Source of the DNA: Myxococcales bacterium
GTDB taxonomy: Bacteria > Myxococcota_A > Polyangia > Polyangiales > Polyangiaceae
DNA: 42,449 nt
Assembly: GCA_020430845.1 (NCBI GenBank)
Contig: JAGQJA010000157.1
Span: 1 to 42,449 of the forward strand
Reading direction: 5' to 3'
Numbering within the stretch: position 1 is the stretch's first letter; every line of letters starts with the position of its first letter. Below, piece after piece: positions 8,557-16,086 of this stretch. The notes under the pieces are model-generated. The model was not told where the DNA came from. It searched no databases and saw only the letters and a program-made list of their open reading frames with translations. The translations under genes were made by a program, and so were the position numbers.

Positions 8557-9543
8557 TCAGAAGTCGAAGCCGTTGCCCGGGTCGGCGCTGCCGCCGCTCG
8601 GCGAGCCCGCATTGCCGCCGCTCGAGGAGCCCGCGCTCGGGGCGTCGTTGCTCGCCACGGTCGACGGCCCCTCGTCGAGGTCGAGGTCCTCGACCTGCCC
8701 GTCGCCCTTGCACGTGTACCGCGAGGCGCTGGGCGTGCAGACCCACGAGCCCTGCTTGGCTTGGACGAAGATCGTCTGGTCGGGCGCCATGCCCACGACC
8801 ACGTTGCCGTCGGGCACGCTCACCGACGCGACCAGGTAGCCGGCCTCGGAGACGATCGCGAACTCGATGGGCGTCGACTGACGCGCCTCGATCGCCGTGC
8901 CCTTGGCCACGAAGAGGTAGTTCTCGGCGCCGCTCGTGGGCGAGGTCGAGGAGCCGGGGTTGGCCTCCTTGAGGCCGCCGCTGTCGCTACCGCCGCTCGA
9001 GCCGGTGGACGGCGCGGGCGTGGTGGGCTGCTTGGCGCCGCCCGGGCCCACGAGCTTGCTCTTGGCGGGGGCCTTGAGCGCGATGCCGAGCAGCGGCTTG
9101 CTCGTCGCGAGGAAGAGCACTTCACCGTCGAAGCCCGAGCCGCTCTCGTCGATGCACTTGTCGAACGTCGCGCGGAGCGCCTGGCCCGAGCTCGACTGCT
9201 CGAGGCCGTAGACGAACGAGCCGCTCGTGGGGCACGCGCACGTCTGACCCTCGTTGCACTGCGACTTCGCGTCGAGCGTCCGCGCGAGCAGCTTCATCGA
9301 CTGCGGGCTCGACGCGCCGTTGGACACGCCGGGCGCCTGCACCTTGCCGCTCTCGCCTTGCTCGCTCTTGTAGCCCGAGAACGCCGAGCCTGCGGTCTCC
9401 TTCGAGAAGCTTCCGGTCGGGTTCTTGAACGACGCGAGCGTGGAGTCGGCGTCGGTGCGCTCGGCGGGCGCGCTGCTGCACGCGGCAGAAGCAACTCCGA
9501 AAGCGGCGGCGACGACAAGGGCGGAAAGCGTGATGTTCTTCAT
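8557..9543 (-). CDS. Putative lipoprotein with Gly/Ser-rich repeats, unknown
   Basis: A 328-residue exported protein. The signal is MKNITLSALVVAAAFGVASA followed by ACSS, with Cys22 the probable lipidation site. A folded segment at about 80-170 includes a Cys pair (CNEGQTCACP). It is followed by a Ser/Gly/Thr/Pro-rich linker at about 180-215, a second beta-rich segment at about 220-285, and a low-complexity C-terminus (SAGSSSGGNAGSPSGG, ending DPGNGFDF). Such Ser/Gly linkers are typical of surface-exposed myxobacterial proteins. No catalytic motif seen. ATG 9543 is preceded by GAGGGAG, so this gene has a leader and ribosome binding site, unlike many neighbours. Its upstream region is rich in inverted and direct repeats. 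Confidence 0.72.
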   Translation of the reverse strand: MKNITLSALVVAAAFGVASAACSSAPAERTDADSTLASFKNPTGSFSKETAGSAFSGYKSEQGESGKVQAPGVSNGASSPQSMKLLARTLDAKSQCNEGQTCACPTSGSFVYGLEQSSSGQALRATFDKCIDESGSGFDGEVLFLATSKPLLGIALKAPAKSKLVGPGGAKQPTTPAPSTGSSGGSDSGGLKEANPGSSTSPTSGAENYLFVAKGTAIEARQSTPIEFAIVSEAGYLVASVSVPDGNVVVGMAPDQTIFVQAKQGSWVCTPSASRYTCKGDGQVEDLDLDEGPSTVASNDAPSAGSSSGGNAGSPSGGSADPGNGFDF

Positions 9544-9598
9544 GATGGTCTGTGGTCTCCCTCGGGGCGCGCTCCCTGCGCGCCGATGAGAGCCCCTC

Positions 9599-9641
9599 TT
9601 TCACGCGACGTGCCAGGCGCAACTTGCGCCAAAGCGTGAAA
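9599..9641. promoter_or_regulatory. Nested inverted repeat upstream of the gene at 9543
   Basis: The outer arms TTTCACGC (9599-9606) and GCGTGAAA (9634-9641) enclose an inner palindrome GGCGCAA-C-TTGCGCC (9616-9630). It lies 56-98 bases before the ATG at 9543, so it may be an operator. It also lies downstream of the lipase gene and could act as its terminator. Confidence 0.45.
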
Positions 9642-9696
9642 ATCAGACCGATTTCGGCCCCCGCGCGTCGCCCGATCGGGTGACGCGGGCAAGCCC

Positions 9697-9739
9697 GTTG
9701 CGCCAAGGTCGCACACCGGGGCGCCCGGTTGCGCCAAGG
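9697..9739. repeat. Two 12-base direct repeats CCTTGGCGCAAC
   Basis: Exact copies (minus strand) at 9697-9708 and 9728-9739, 31 bases apart, about three helical turns. Their core TTGGCGCAA also occurs at 9624-9632 in the nested palindrome, so three boxes lie within 114 bases. Confidence 0.5.
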
Positions 9740-9763
9740 AGGCGCGCGCGCACATGTGAGGTG

Positions 9764-11278
9764 TCAGTCGTTGGGCGGCGGCGTGGCGCAAGTCACCTTG
9801 GCGCCGGCGGCCATGAGCGAGGTCTCGTCGGCCGCGCACGGCTCGGGCGCAGGCGCGCCCATCGCGACGTTCGCGATCCAGTCGTTCACGTACGCCGACC
9901 TCGCTCCGACGATGCCGCTGTGGTCTTGCCCGGAGTCGACGCAGATGGTGGCCTTGGCCCCGTCGGCGCGCAGCCGGTCGAAGCCGCACATCGCACGATC
10001 GGCCGGGATGGTCGTGTCGGCCGTGCCGTACAGCACGAGCTGCGGCACCTGCGCGGCGGCGCCGGTGAGGTGGGGGCGGTCGGCCGCGTAGATGGCCTTC
10101 CACTTCTCGCACACGGCGTCACCCGCGCCGCACGGCGACCCGAGCGCCGCGGCGAGCTTGACCGACGACGCGAACGCGGGCTCGTACAGGTCCGTCGCGA
10201 TCGTGCCGAGCGGCTTGATCTTGTCGGTCTCGGACCCGCACGCCGTGTCGAAGAACTCTTTGATGGCGGCGCGCTTGTCGGGCGCGAACAGCTCGACGCC
10301 CTTGCCCTGCCCGTTGATCAGCTCGGCGTGCGAGTAGTGGTACCAGACGCCCACGCCCACCGCGAAGGCGTTGTCGGCGATGGGGTACTGATTGGCGACG
10401 AAGAAGAGCGCGCCCCACGTCGCCTGGTTGAACCACAGCGGCGCGTAGCTCACGACGCCGGCGAGCGGCACGCCGTACGACTCCGAGAGCGCGAGCGCGC
10501 TGAGCACGCTGTGGCCGCCCTGCGAGTGGCCTACGAGGATGGTCTTGTCGCCCACGCCCGTGAGCATGGCGCGGAGCGCGCGTGCGCCGTCGAGCACGCT
10601 CTTGCCCACGTCGGGGCTCATCGCGTAGCCGCTCGGCGGGTTGCCCGCCGCGCCGTAGCCGGCGTAGCCCGCGTAGTCGGGGACGATGACCGGCATGCCC
10701 GCGCCGACGAGCGGGAAGATCATCGCGGCGAACGAGTTGTCGGTGCTCTCGAAGGGGTACTTGGACGGCGTGCACCGCGGCGCCTGACCGGCGGTGCCGT
10801 GCGCGACGACGACGGCAGGGGCGCCGGCGGCGGGCACGTCAGGCACGAACACCAGCGCGCTCGAGTACCCGGGCGAGCTCTGAGGATCGCCGCGCTCGGT
10901 GCGGTACACCACGCGGAACGTCTTGGCGCCGCTCGTGAACGGCTTACCTGTATATGCATACTTGTTGGCGCGAGAGAACCGCTCGAGCTCGTCCTTGCTC
11001 CACGCGCGGTCGATGGCGCACTTGATGATCGCGCCCTTGTCGGCGGGGAGGGCCCCCGGGTCGGCGTAGATGGCGTCGATGGCCTCGCCGCACGCGGCCT
11101 CGAGCTTGATCTCGACCGGACCCGCGTCGGGCGCGTCAGCCCCGGCCTCGGCGCTCGCCACCGGCGCGGTGGGGTTGCTCGAAGAGCTGCACGAAGCGGT
11201 GAGCGCGAGGGACGCGCCGGCCGCGAGCGCGGCGCCGAACAAGGGGTGGCGCGCTCGGAGGCGCGAAGAGGATGTCAT
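9764..11278 (-). CDS. Alpha/beta-hydrolase lipoprotein (secretory-lipase-like)
   Basis: A 504-residue predicted lipoprotein: LALTASC with Cys30, then an Ala/Asp/Glu/Pro-rich linker. The hydrolase fold has oxyanion-loop HG in VVVAHGTAG (near 160), a GxSxG elbow GHSQGG with Ser252, Asp421 in YGTADTTIP, and His453 in DSGQDHSG, a complete Ser-Asp-His triad. Its long lid region and DYAGYAGYG before the elbow resemble secretory lipases and esterases that act on acylglycerols or small esters. Its ATG overlaps the stop of the nitronate monooxygenase gene by four bases, so it is translationally coupled. TACGTC lies six bases before the ATG and might also allow separate transcription. The open frame extends to 13945, but only as a shadow of other genes. 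Confidence 0.88.
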   Translation of the reverse strand: MTSSSRLRARHPLFGAALAAGASLALTASCSSSSNPTAPVASAEAGADAPDAGPVEIKLEAACGEAIDAIYADPGALPADKGAIIKCAIDRAWSKDELERFSRANKYAYTGKPFTSGAKTFRVVYRTERGDPQSSPGYSSALVFVPDVPAAGAPAVVVAHGTAGQAPRCTPSKYPFESTDNSFAAMIFPLVGAGMPVIVPDYAGYAGYGAAGNPPSGYAMSPDVGKSVLDGARALRAMLTGVGDKTILVGHSQGGHSVLSALALSESYGVPLAGVVSYAPLWFNQATWGALFFVANQYPIADNAFAVGVGVWYHYSHAELINGQGKGVELFAPDKRAAIKEFFDTACGSETDKIKPLGTIATDLYEPAFASSVKLAAALGSPCGAGDAVCEKWKAIYAADRPHLTGAAAQVPQLVLYGTADTTIPADRAMCGFDRLRADGAKATICVDSGQDHSGIVGARSAYVNDWIANVAMGAPAPEPCAADETSLMAAGAKVTCATPPPND

Positions 11279-12276
11279 GCGGGGGACGTAGCACCGCGGC
11301 CCACCCCCGCGCCAGCGGCGCACGCGCGCTCGTACTCCGCGAGGGTGTGCTCTACGATCTCTCTCACCGTGGCGATCTCGTGCACGAGGTCGGCGCTCTG
11401 CCCTGCGCTCCAGAGGGCTCGCTCCTCGCGGCGGACGGCGCTCATGCGGCGCGACGCGAGGACCATCATCACCTTCTGCGTCGGGCCCCGCGTGCGCTTG
11501 CCGCGCATGAGCAGCTGGATGGGCAGGGGGAGCGCCGTGCCCAGGCGGTCGAGATCGGGCGTGCGCAGGTAGCTGCCCATGACGCCCGAGAGTCGCTCGG
11601 TCAGGACGAGATCGTCGGCCGTCGCGTCGACGATCGCGCGCTTGTACCCGTCGGGCACGGAGCACTCGCGCGACGCGATGAAGCGCGTGCCCATCTGCAC
11701 GCCGCACGCGCCCAGCGCGATGGCCGCGGCGAGCCCGCGCCCGTCGGCGACGCCGCCCGCGCAGATGACCGGGAGGCCGACGCGATCGACGAGCGCCGGC
11801 ACGAGGGCGAACGGCGAGATGTGCCCCGCGTGCCCGCCCGCGCCCGCGACCACCGCGTTGAGCGCGTCTGCCCCCGCGTCGCGCACCTTGAGCCCGTGCG
11901 CGACGGTCGACACGTCGCACACCACCTTGGCCCCCGCGTCGTGCGCGCGCCGGATGACCTCCCTCGGATCTCCCAGCGACGTGATGTAGATCGGCGTCTC
12001 GGCCTCGAGCGCCGCGTCGAGCTGACCGCGGAGCAGCACGTTGGCCTTGTTGACGATCAGGTTCACCGCGAACGGGCCGCGCGTGCCCTGACGGATGTCG
12101 CGGAGCGCGCCCTTGAACCCGTCGAGCGTGCGGTAGTTGTGCGGAGGGATCCCGGCGACGATGCCGGCCTCGGCGGCGGCGATCACGAGCTTGGCGTCGG
12201 TCACCGCGGTCATGGGACCGACGACGATGGGCGCGCGGATGCCGAGCAGCGCGTTGAGAGAGGTCACGAGGCTCAT
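11275..12276 (-). CDS. Nitronate monooxygenase (2-nitropropane dioxygenase family)
   Basis: A 333-residue FMN enzyme that oxidises alkyl nitronates (such as propionate 3-nitronate) to aldehydes, nitrite or nitrate. Motifs: the N-terminal APIVVGPMTAVTD, FAVNLIV in the second strand, the AGGHAG loop with the likely catalytic His149, and the phosphate-binding ICAGGVADGRG followed by GVQMGTRF. It is the normal length for the family, soluble and cytoplasmic. Related flavin enzymes (enoyl-ACP reductase FabK, trans-acting ER domains of polyketide synthases) share this fold; I see nothing that decides firmly against those, though AGGHAG favours nitronate oxidation. It is the first gene of a two-gene unit with the lipase-like gene and is divergent from a P450 with only 19 bases between the start codons. 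Confidence 0.88.
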   Translation of the reverse strand: MSLVTSLNALLGIRAPIVVGPMTAVTDAKLVIAAAEAGIVAGIPPHNYRTLDGFKGALRDIRQGTRGPFAVNLIVNKANVLLRGQLDAALEAETPIYITSLGDPREVIRRAHDAGAKVVCDVSTVAHGLKVRDAGADALNAVVAGAGGHAGHISPFALVPALVDRVGLPVICAGGVADGRGLAAAIALGACGVQMGTRFIASRECSVPDGYKRAIVDATADDLVLTERLSGVMGSYLRTPDLDRLGTALPLPIQLLMRGKRTRGPTQKVMMVLASRRMSAVRREERALWSAGQSADLVHEIATVREIVEHTLAEYERACAAGAGVGRGATSPA

Positions 12277-12283
12277 CTAGCCC

Positions 12284-12289
12284 TACCAT
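12284..12289 (+). promoter_or_regulatory. Leaderless -10 hexamer TACCAT of the second P450
   Basis: TACCAT, six bases, then ATG 12296. Any -35 would fall inside the start of the divergent nitronate monooxygenase gene. Confidence 0.5.
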
Positions 12290-12295
12290 CGCCCC

Positions 12296-13768
12296 ATGAC
12301 GAGCCTCCAGGGAAGCGCGAGCGCCCCGCTGACCGATGCCCCCGGGCCCGCGCCCATGCCACTGCTCGGCGCGGCCGGCACCGTGATCCGCTACGCGACC
12401 GACCCGATCGGCTTCGCGGGCCGTATCTTTCGCGAGTACGGCGACGTCGCGATGCTCGTGCGCGCGCCCATCCGCGTGATGAGCCCGAACGGCCACGGCG
12501 TGGTGCTCGTCAACGGCGCCAAGCACAATCGCGAGATCCTCACGCAGCACGACCGCTACCACATGTACGCGCTGCCCGGTCGCTTCTACCCCGAGGGCGA
12601 GGCCTCGCCGCGCGAGGTGCCCGTCCGGCGCACGATGACGGGGCTCTTCCATGTGAACGACGACGAGCACCGCAGGCATCGGCGCCTGTTGATGCCGGCG
12701 TTCCAGAAGACCCGCATCGACGGCTACCGCGACGACATGGCGGCGCTCTCGACCGAGCTCGTCGACCGGTGGCGCGACGGCGAGGTGCGCGACGTGCACG
12801 CCGACATGACCGAGCTGACGTTGCGCATCGCGACCAAGACGCTGTTCGGCGAGGACGCGGGCGAGGACGGCCTTCGCCTCGCGCAGCGCATGCAGGCTTG
12901 GCTCGTGACGATGTTCGGGATCGGCATGATGATCGCCCGCGATTGGCCGCTGCTCCCGTACCGGCGGTGGCTCGATCTCACCGCCGCGCTCGACCGCGAG
13001 ACCGTGGCGATCCTCCGGCGCAAGCGCGACAAGGGAGCTACCGGCACAGACATGCTCTCTGCGCTCATCGCCGCGCGCGACGACGACGGCACCGGGCTCA
13101 CCGAGGACGAGCTCGTGGGGCACACGGGCGTCGTGTTCGCGGCGGGCCACGAGACGAGCACCAACGCGCTGGCCTGGACGCTCCTGCTCCTCTCGCAGCA
13201 CCCCGACGTGGCGCGTGATCTCGCCGACGAGCTCACGGGGGCGCTCCACGGGGAAGCGCCGACGGTCGACGACCTGGCCAAGCTGCCGCTGCTCGACGGG
13301 GTCGTCAAAGAGAGCATGCGCGTCCTGCCGCCCGTGCCGCTGCACCCGCGCCTGGTGGCCAAGGACTCGGAGCTGGGTGGATACAAGCTCCCCAAGAACA
13401 CCGAGATCTTCTTGAGCATCTACCACATGCACATGGACCCCGATGTGTTCGCCGACCCGCGCGCCTTCTCGCCGCGGCGCTGGGAGCGCATCAAGCCGAG
13501 CACGTTCGAGTACAACCCGTTCAGCGCCGGTCCGCGCATGTGCATCGGCGCCGCGTTCGCCACGATGGAGATCAAGATCGCGCTCGCCACGATCCTGCAG
13601 CGCTTCTCGGTCGAGATGCCCGAGGGCTCGCGCGTCAGCCCGCGGGTGGCGATCACGATGGCGCCGGCGGGGGGCCTGCGGATGCGCGTCGTCCGCGGGC
13701 CGGGCGCGGCGCGGCGTGCGGTGCAAGTGCGCGGACGGATTCGGGATCTCGTGCGTCTGCCGAGCTGA
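12296..13768 (+). CDS. Cytochrome P450
   Basis: A 490-residue P450. Motifs: EHRRHRR in the C helix near 124-130, I-helix AGHETS at 283-288, ExxR as E339/R342 (ESMRVLPP), and the heme loop FSAGPRMCIG with Cys416. TDPIGFAGRIFREYGD near the N-terminus parallels TDPIGFVRKRFETYGD of the P450 at 3008, so the two are paralogues of the same broad group, though not recent duplicates. Soluble, with no fused redox partner. Its position back-to-back with a nitronate monooxygenase suggests shared control and perhaps a shared nitro- or N-oxygenated substrate, but that link is inference. Confidence 0.95.
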   Translation: MTSLQGSASAPLTDAPGPAPMPLLGAAGTVIRYATDPIGFAGRIFREYGDVAMLVRAPIRVMSPNGHGVVLVNGAKHNREILTQHDRYHMYALPGRFYPEGEASPREVPVRRTMTGLFHVNDDEHRRHRRLLMPAFQKTRIDGYRDDMAALSTELVDRWRDGEVRDVHADMTELTLRIATKTLFGEDAGEDGLRLAQRMQAWLVTMFGIGMMIARDWPLLPYRRWLDLTAALDRETVAILRRKRDKGATGTDMLSALIAARDDDGTGLTEDELVGHTGVVFAAGHETSTNALAWTLLLLSQHPDVARDLADELTGALHGEAPTVDDLAKLPLLDGVVKESMRVLPPVPLHPRLVAKDSELGGYKLPKNTEIFLSIYHMHMDPDVFADPRAFSPRRWERIKPSTFEYNPFSAGPRMCIGAAFATMEIKIALATILQRFSVEMPEGSRVSPRVAITMAPAGGLRMRVVRGPGAARRAVQVRGRIRDLVRLPS

Positions 13769-13836
13769 CGGCCGCCGCGGCGGGCGCCGAGCGCGGACCG
13801 AGTTTCTTCGCCGCAGAACTGTGGTAGACGGCGGGC

Positions 13837-14097
13837 ATGCGAAGGCTCCTCGTCTCGTTCGTCGTCCTCTCTCTCGTGGCCCTGGGCTGTGGAAGCAGCG
13901 CCGAGGGTGAGTCGTGCAGCACCGAGGGCAAGGTCGGCGGCGCATGCGACGACGGGCTCGTCTGCGGCAAGCAGCGGCTCAACGACGGCGACCTCGTGTG
14001 CCTCAAGATCTGCAACTCCGAGGCAGACTGCTCGGGCGGCGCCACGTGCAACGGCGTCAACGGCTCGAGCTTCAAGGGCTGCCGCGCCCCCAAGTGA
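13837..14097 (+). CDS. Small Cys-rich lipoprotein
   Basis: An 86-residue predicted lipoprotein: MRRLLVSFVVLSLVALGC, with Cys18 in a good lipobox. Another eight Cys follow in 68 residues (GESCSTEG, GGACDDGLVC, VCLKICNSEADCSGGATC, KGC). This spacing resembles the small disulfide-rich repeats common in myxobacterial surface proteins. It is followed by, and overlaps by four bases (GTGA), the YchJ-like gene, so the two are translationally coupled. TAGACG lies six bases before the ATG, a near match to the leaderless -10 seen elsewhere. Function unknown. Confidence 0.75.
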   Translation: MRRLLVSFVVLSLVALGCGSSAEGESCSTEGKVGGACDDGLVCGKQRLNDGDLVCLKICNSEADCSGGATCNGVNGSSFKGCRAPK

Positions 14098-14528
14098 GCG
14101 CCGCGCGCAAGCGCGAGTGCGCGTGTCACTCGGGCAAGGCGTACACGGCGTGCTGCAAGCCGTACCACGACGGCGTCGCGCTGCCCCCCACGCCCGAGGC
14201 GCTCATGCGGTCGAGGTACGCGGCGTTCGCGCTCGGGCTCGGCCCGTACCTCGTGCAGACGCTGGCCGAAGGGCACGCCGACACGGGCATGGCGCCTGGC
14301 GCGCTCGCGCTCGAGCTCTCGCGCGTCAAAGACCGACGCCGCTTCTTGGGGCTCACGGTCCATAGCTCGGCAGAGGACGGCGACGTCGGCGAGGTGCACT
14401 TCTCGGCGCGCGTCTTCGAGAAGGGCGCCGACATCTCGTTCAGCGAGCGCTCGACGTTCGTGCGCGAAGAGGGCGCGTGGCGTTACCTCTCCGGAGAGAT
14501 GGGCCCATACGCCCCAGCTGAGGGCTGA
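14094..14528 (+). CDS. YchJ-family (UPF0225) SEC-C motif protein
   Basis: A 144-residue protein matching the YchJ family. The N-terminal zinc-binding SEC-C motif is CACHSGKAYTACCKPYHDG; the usual second-position Gly (CxCGSG) is His here. It is followed by PTPEALMRSRYAAFALG and an NTF2-like domain with SERSTFVREEGAWRYLSGE. SEC-C motifs bind zinc and often mediate contacts with the translocase or ribosome, but YchJ itself has no established function. The start is GTG 14094, which overlaps the stop of the preceding lipoprotein gene; no better start exists before the Cys motif. Its 3' end overlaps the convergent dehydrogenase gene by 46 bases. Confidence 0.85.
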   Translation: MSAARKRECACHSGKAYTACCKPYHDGVALPPTPEALMRSRYAAFALGLGPYLVQTLAEGHADTGMAPGALALELSRVKDRRRFLGLTVHSSAEDGDVGEVHFSARVFEKGADISFSERSTFVREEGAWRYLSGEMGPYAPAEG

Positions 14529-15376
14529 GCGCCCGCCGCGCCCGCCTGCGCGACCTCACTCGGCAGAGCACGTGACAGCGCCTGCCGCACCGCGCGCCGC
14601 GTCGTCTCGTCGTCGGCGACGGCCGGCCATGGCTGCTCGGTGCCCTCGAAGAGCCATCGCGCCTCACCCGGCGGAGACCAGCGCGGGCGGCCCAGCACGT
14701 CGCGCAGCCGCGCCGCGCACGTCTCGGGCGTCTCCCAGGAGCGCTTGGCGAGGCGGAGCAACGCGCCGAGCAGGCCGGGGCGCGCGCCGAGATCCGTACG
14801 CACGACCCCGGGGTGCAGCACCACGAAGTCCACGTCGGGGTGCGCGGCGGCTGCGTCGCGCGTCGCGAGGGCGAAGGCCAGCTTGGTGTTGCAGTAGGTG
14901 CGCCAGCTCGAGAAGTCCTCGCCCGTAGGCGTGCGCGCCTCGTCGAAGCGACCCTTCACCATCAGGCCGGCGCCGACCACCATGACGCGGCGGACGAGCC
15001 CGCGGGCGAGCAGCTCGCGCTGGAGCAAGAGCGGACCGACGCAGTTGATCGCGAACGCTCGCTCGAGCCCGTCGCCCGTGAGCTCGCGTCGCGAGGGCCA
15101 GAGGCCAGCGTTGTGCACGAGCGTCGCGGGCGCGGGCAGGTGCTCGGCCAGGCGCGCGGCGAGGTCGGTCGCCGCGGCCCGCGTCGACAGGTCGGCGGGG
15201 ACGCATGCGGCCGCCACGCCGGCGCCCTGCACCTCGCGCGCGACGGCGTCGAGGTCCGACGCGGACCGAGCCACGAGCACGACCTTCTGGGGCGCAGGCG
15301 CCCCGTGGGCGAGCGCGACGGCCAGCGCCTTGCCGATGCCCCGCGACGCGCCCGTGACGACGACCGTCTCGTCCAT
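14483..15376 (-). CDS. Short-chain dehydrogenase/reductase with altered active site
   Basis: A 297-residue SDR, closest in layout to retinol-dehydrogenase-like members. The nucleotide-binding TGASRGIG is at 8-15, NAG at 89-91, and the catalytic YCNTK gives Tyr161 and Lys165, followed by HPGVVRTDLG. At the strand that normally ends in the catalytic Ser (usually VSS), the sequence is VMVVGAGLMV, so Ser is replaced by Gly/Ala around 135-137. The protein may be inactive, or use another residue. Arg12 after the glycine motif hints at NADPH. The start is ATG 15376, not the longer frame to 15439: TACGCT lies six bases upstream, and the longer form would run through the operator. It is divergent from the TetR-type regulator, its likely repressor. 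Confidence 0.88.
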   Translation of the reverse strand: MDETVVVTGASRGIGKALAVALAHGAPAPQKVVLVARSASDLDAVAREVQGAGVAAACVPADLSTRAAATDLAARLAEHLPAPATLVHNAGLWPSRRELTGDGLERAFAINCVGPLLLQRELLARGLVRRVMVVGAGLMVKGRFDEARTPTGEDFSSWRTYCNTKLAFALATRDAAAAHPDVDFVVLHPGVVRTDLGARPGLLGALLRLAKRSWETPETCAARLRDVLGRPRWSPPGEARWLFEGTEQPWPAVADDETTRRAVRQALSRALPSEVAQAGAAGAQPSAGAYGPISPER

Positions 15377-15382
15377 GAACGA

Positions 15383-15388
15383 AGCGTA
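15383..15388 (-). promoter_or_regulatory. Leaderless -10 hexamer TACGCT of the SDR gene
   Basis: Six bases separate it from ATG 15376. A 17-base spacer puts the -35 at 15406-15411 (TTCCAA), inside the palindrome. Confidence 0.5.
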
Positions 15389-15403
15389 GGCGCGCGCGGG
15401 CTT

Positions 15404-15424
15404 AATTGGAAGTTTATTCCAATT
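15404..15424. promoter_or_regulatory. Palindromic operator between SDR and TetR genes
   Basis: Perfect 8-base arms AATTGGAA (15404-15411) and TTCCAATT (15417-15424) around GTTTA. It is strikingly AT-rich for this genome and lies in the 79 bases between two divergent starts. It covers the predicted -35 regions of both leaderless promoters. It is therefore the obvious binding site for the adjacent TetR-family protein, which would repress the SDR gene and itself. Confidence 0.75.
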
Positions 15425-15443
15425 GAACGAAAGCTCCACCTGT

Positions 15444-15449
15444 TACGGT
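15444..15449 (+). promoter_or_regulatory. Leaderless -10 hexamer TACGGT of the TetR-type gene
   Basis: TACGGT, six bases, then ATG 15456. The -35 could be AATTGA at 15421-15426 (17-base spacer) or TTGAAC at 15423-15428 (15-base spacer); both touch the palindrome. Confidence 0.5.
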
Positions 15450-15455
15450 GAAGTC

Positions 15456-16073
15456 ATGGCTCGACGGCGCGACGGCCTCCTGCGTCGGGACGCGCTGCTC
15501 GACGCGGCGCTCGTGTGCTTCTCGCGCGCCAACGTGCTCGAGATCGGGATCGAGCAGGTGCGCCGTGAGGCCGGGGCGAGCCCGTCGAGCGTGTACAACC
15601 TGTTCGAGAGCATGCAGCAGATCACGCTCGCCCTCCTCGAGCGCACGTTCGAGCGGCTCTTCGCGCACCTGGTCGCGCGCGTGAGGCAGGCGAGGGGAGC
15701 CAAGGCCGTGGTCACCACGCTCGTCGCCGCGCACCTCGAGTGGGTCCTCGCGCACCGCGTCGAGGCGCGGTTCATGTACCAGGCGACGGCGGTAGAGCAG
15801 TCGCCGGGTGCGAGCGAGGCCCTCGGGCTGCGAAAGGCCGAGATGCTCGCGCCGCTCACGGCCCACGTCGCGCCGCTCGTCGCGAGCGGGGCGCTGCCCG
15901 ATTGGTCGACGCTCCAGTTCGACGTCGTGGTCCTCGGGCCGACGCACGAGGCTTGCCGCAGGTTCTTGGCGGGCGCGCCGCTCGACGTCGCGTGGATGGA
16001 GGTCGAGCTCCCCGAGCTCGCGTGGCGCGCGGTCGACTCGGCGCGCCGCCGCGACAAGGCGGCGCGGGATTGA
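15456..16073 (+). CDS. TetR-family transcriptional regulator
   Basis: A 205-residue regulator. Residues 1-55 hold the TetR helix-turn-helix: RRDALLDAALVCFSR, then EIGIEQVRREAGASPSSVYNLFES, where the recognition helix contains SSVYNLF. The remaining all-helical 150 residues are the ligand-binding and dimerisation domain, with an unknown ligand. I chose ATG 15456 over the in-frame upstream start at 15423 because TACGGT sits six bases before it and because the upstream start lies within the palindrome. It most likely controls the divergent SDR gene and itself through that palindrome. It ends 13 bases from the convergent vWA lipoprotein gene. Confidence 0.9.
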   Translation: MARRRDGLLRRDALLDAALVCFSRANVLEIGIEQVRREAGASPSSVYNLFESMQQITLALLERTFERLFAHLVARVRQARGAKAVVTTLVAAHLEWVLAHRVEARFMYQATAVEQSPGASEALGLRKAEMLAPLTAHVAPLVASGALPDWSTLQFDVVVLGPTHEACRRFLAGAPLDVAWMEVELPELAWRAVDSARRRDKAARD

Positions 16074-16086
16074 GCGGGCCTCGGCG

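Noticed and set aside
9606..9614. Possible sigma-54 promoter (TGGCACG on the minus strand) before the gene at 9543
   Set aside because: The -24 half matches but the required TTGC at -12 is absent (TCGCGTGA follows).
3008..13768. The P450s, transporter, nitronate oxygenase and lipase as one biosynthetic cluster
   Set aside because: They are in separate, mostly divergent or convergent units, with unrelated secreted proteins between and no core synthase, so a single pathway is not supported.
9764..13945. A single 1393-codon open frame on the minus strand across three genes
   Set aside because: Only 9764-11278 has a signal peptide and hydrolase motifs. The rest is Arg/His/Asp-rich shadow of the nitronate monooxygenase and P450 genes, caused by high GC.
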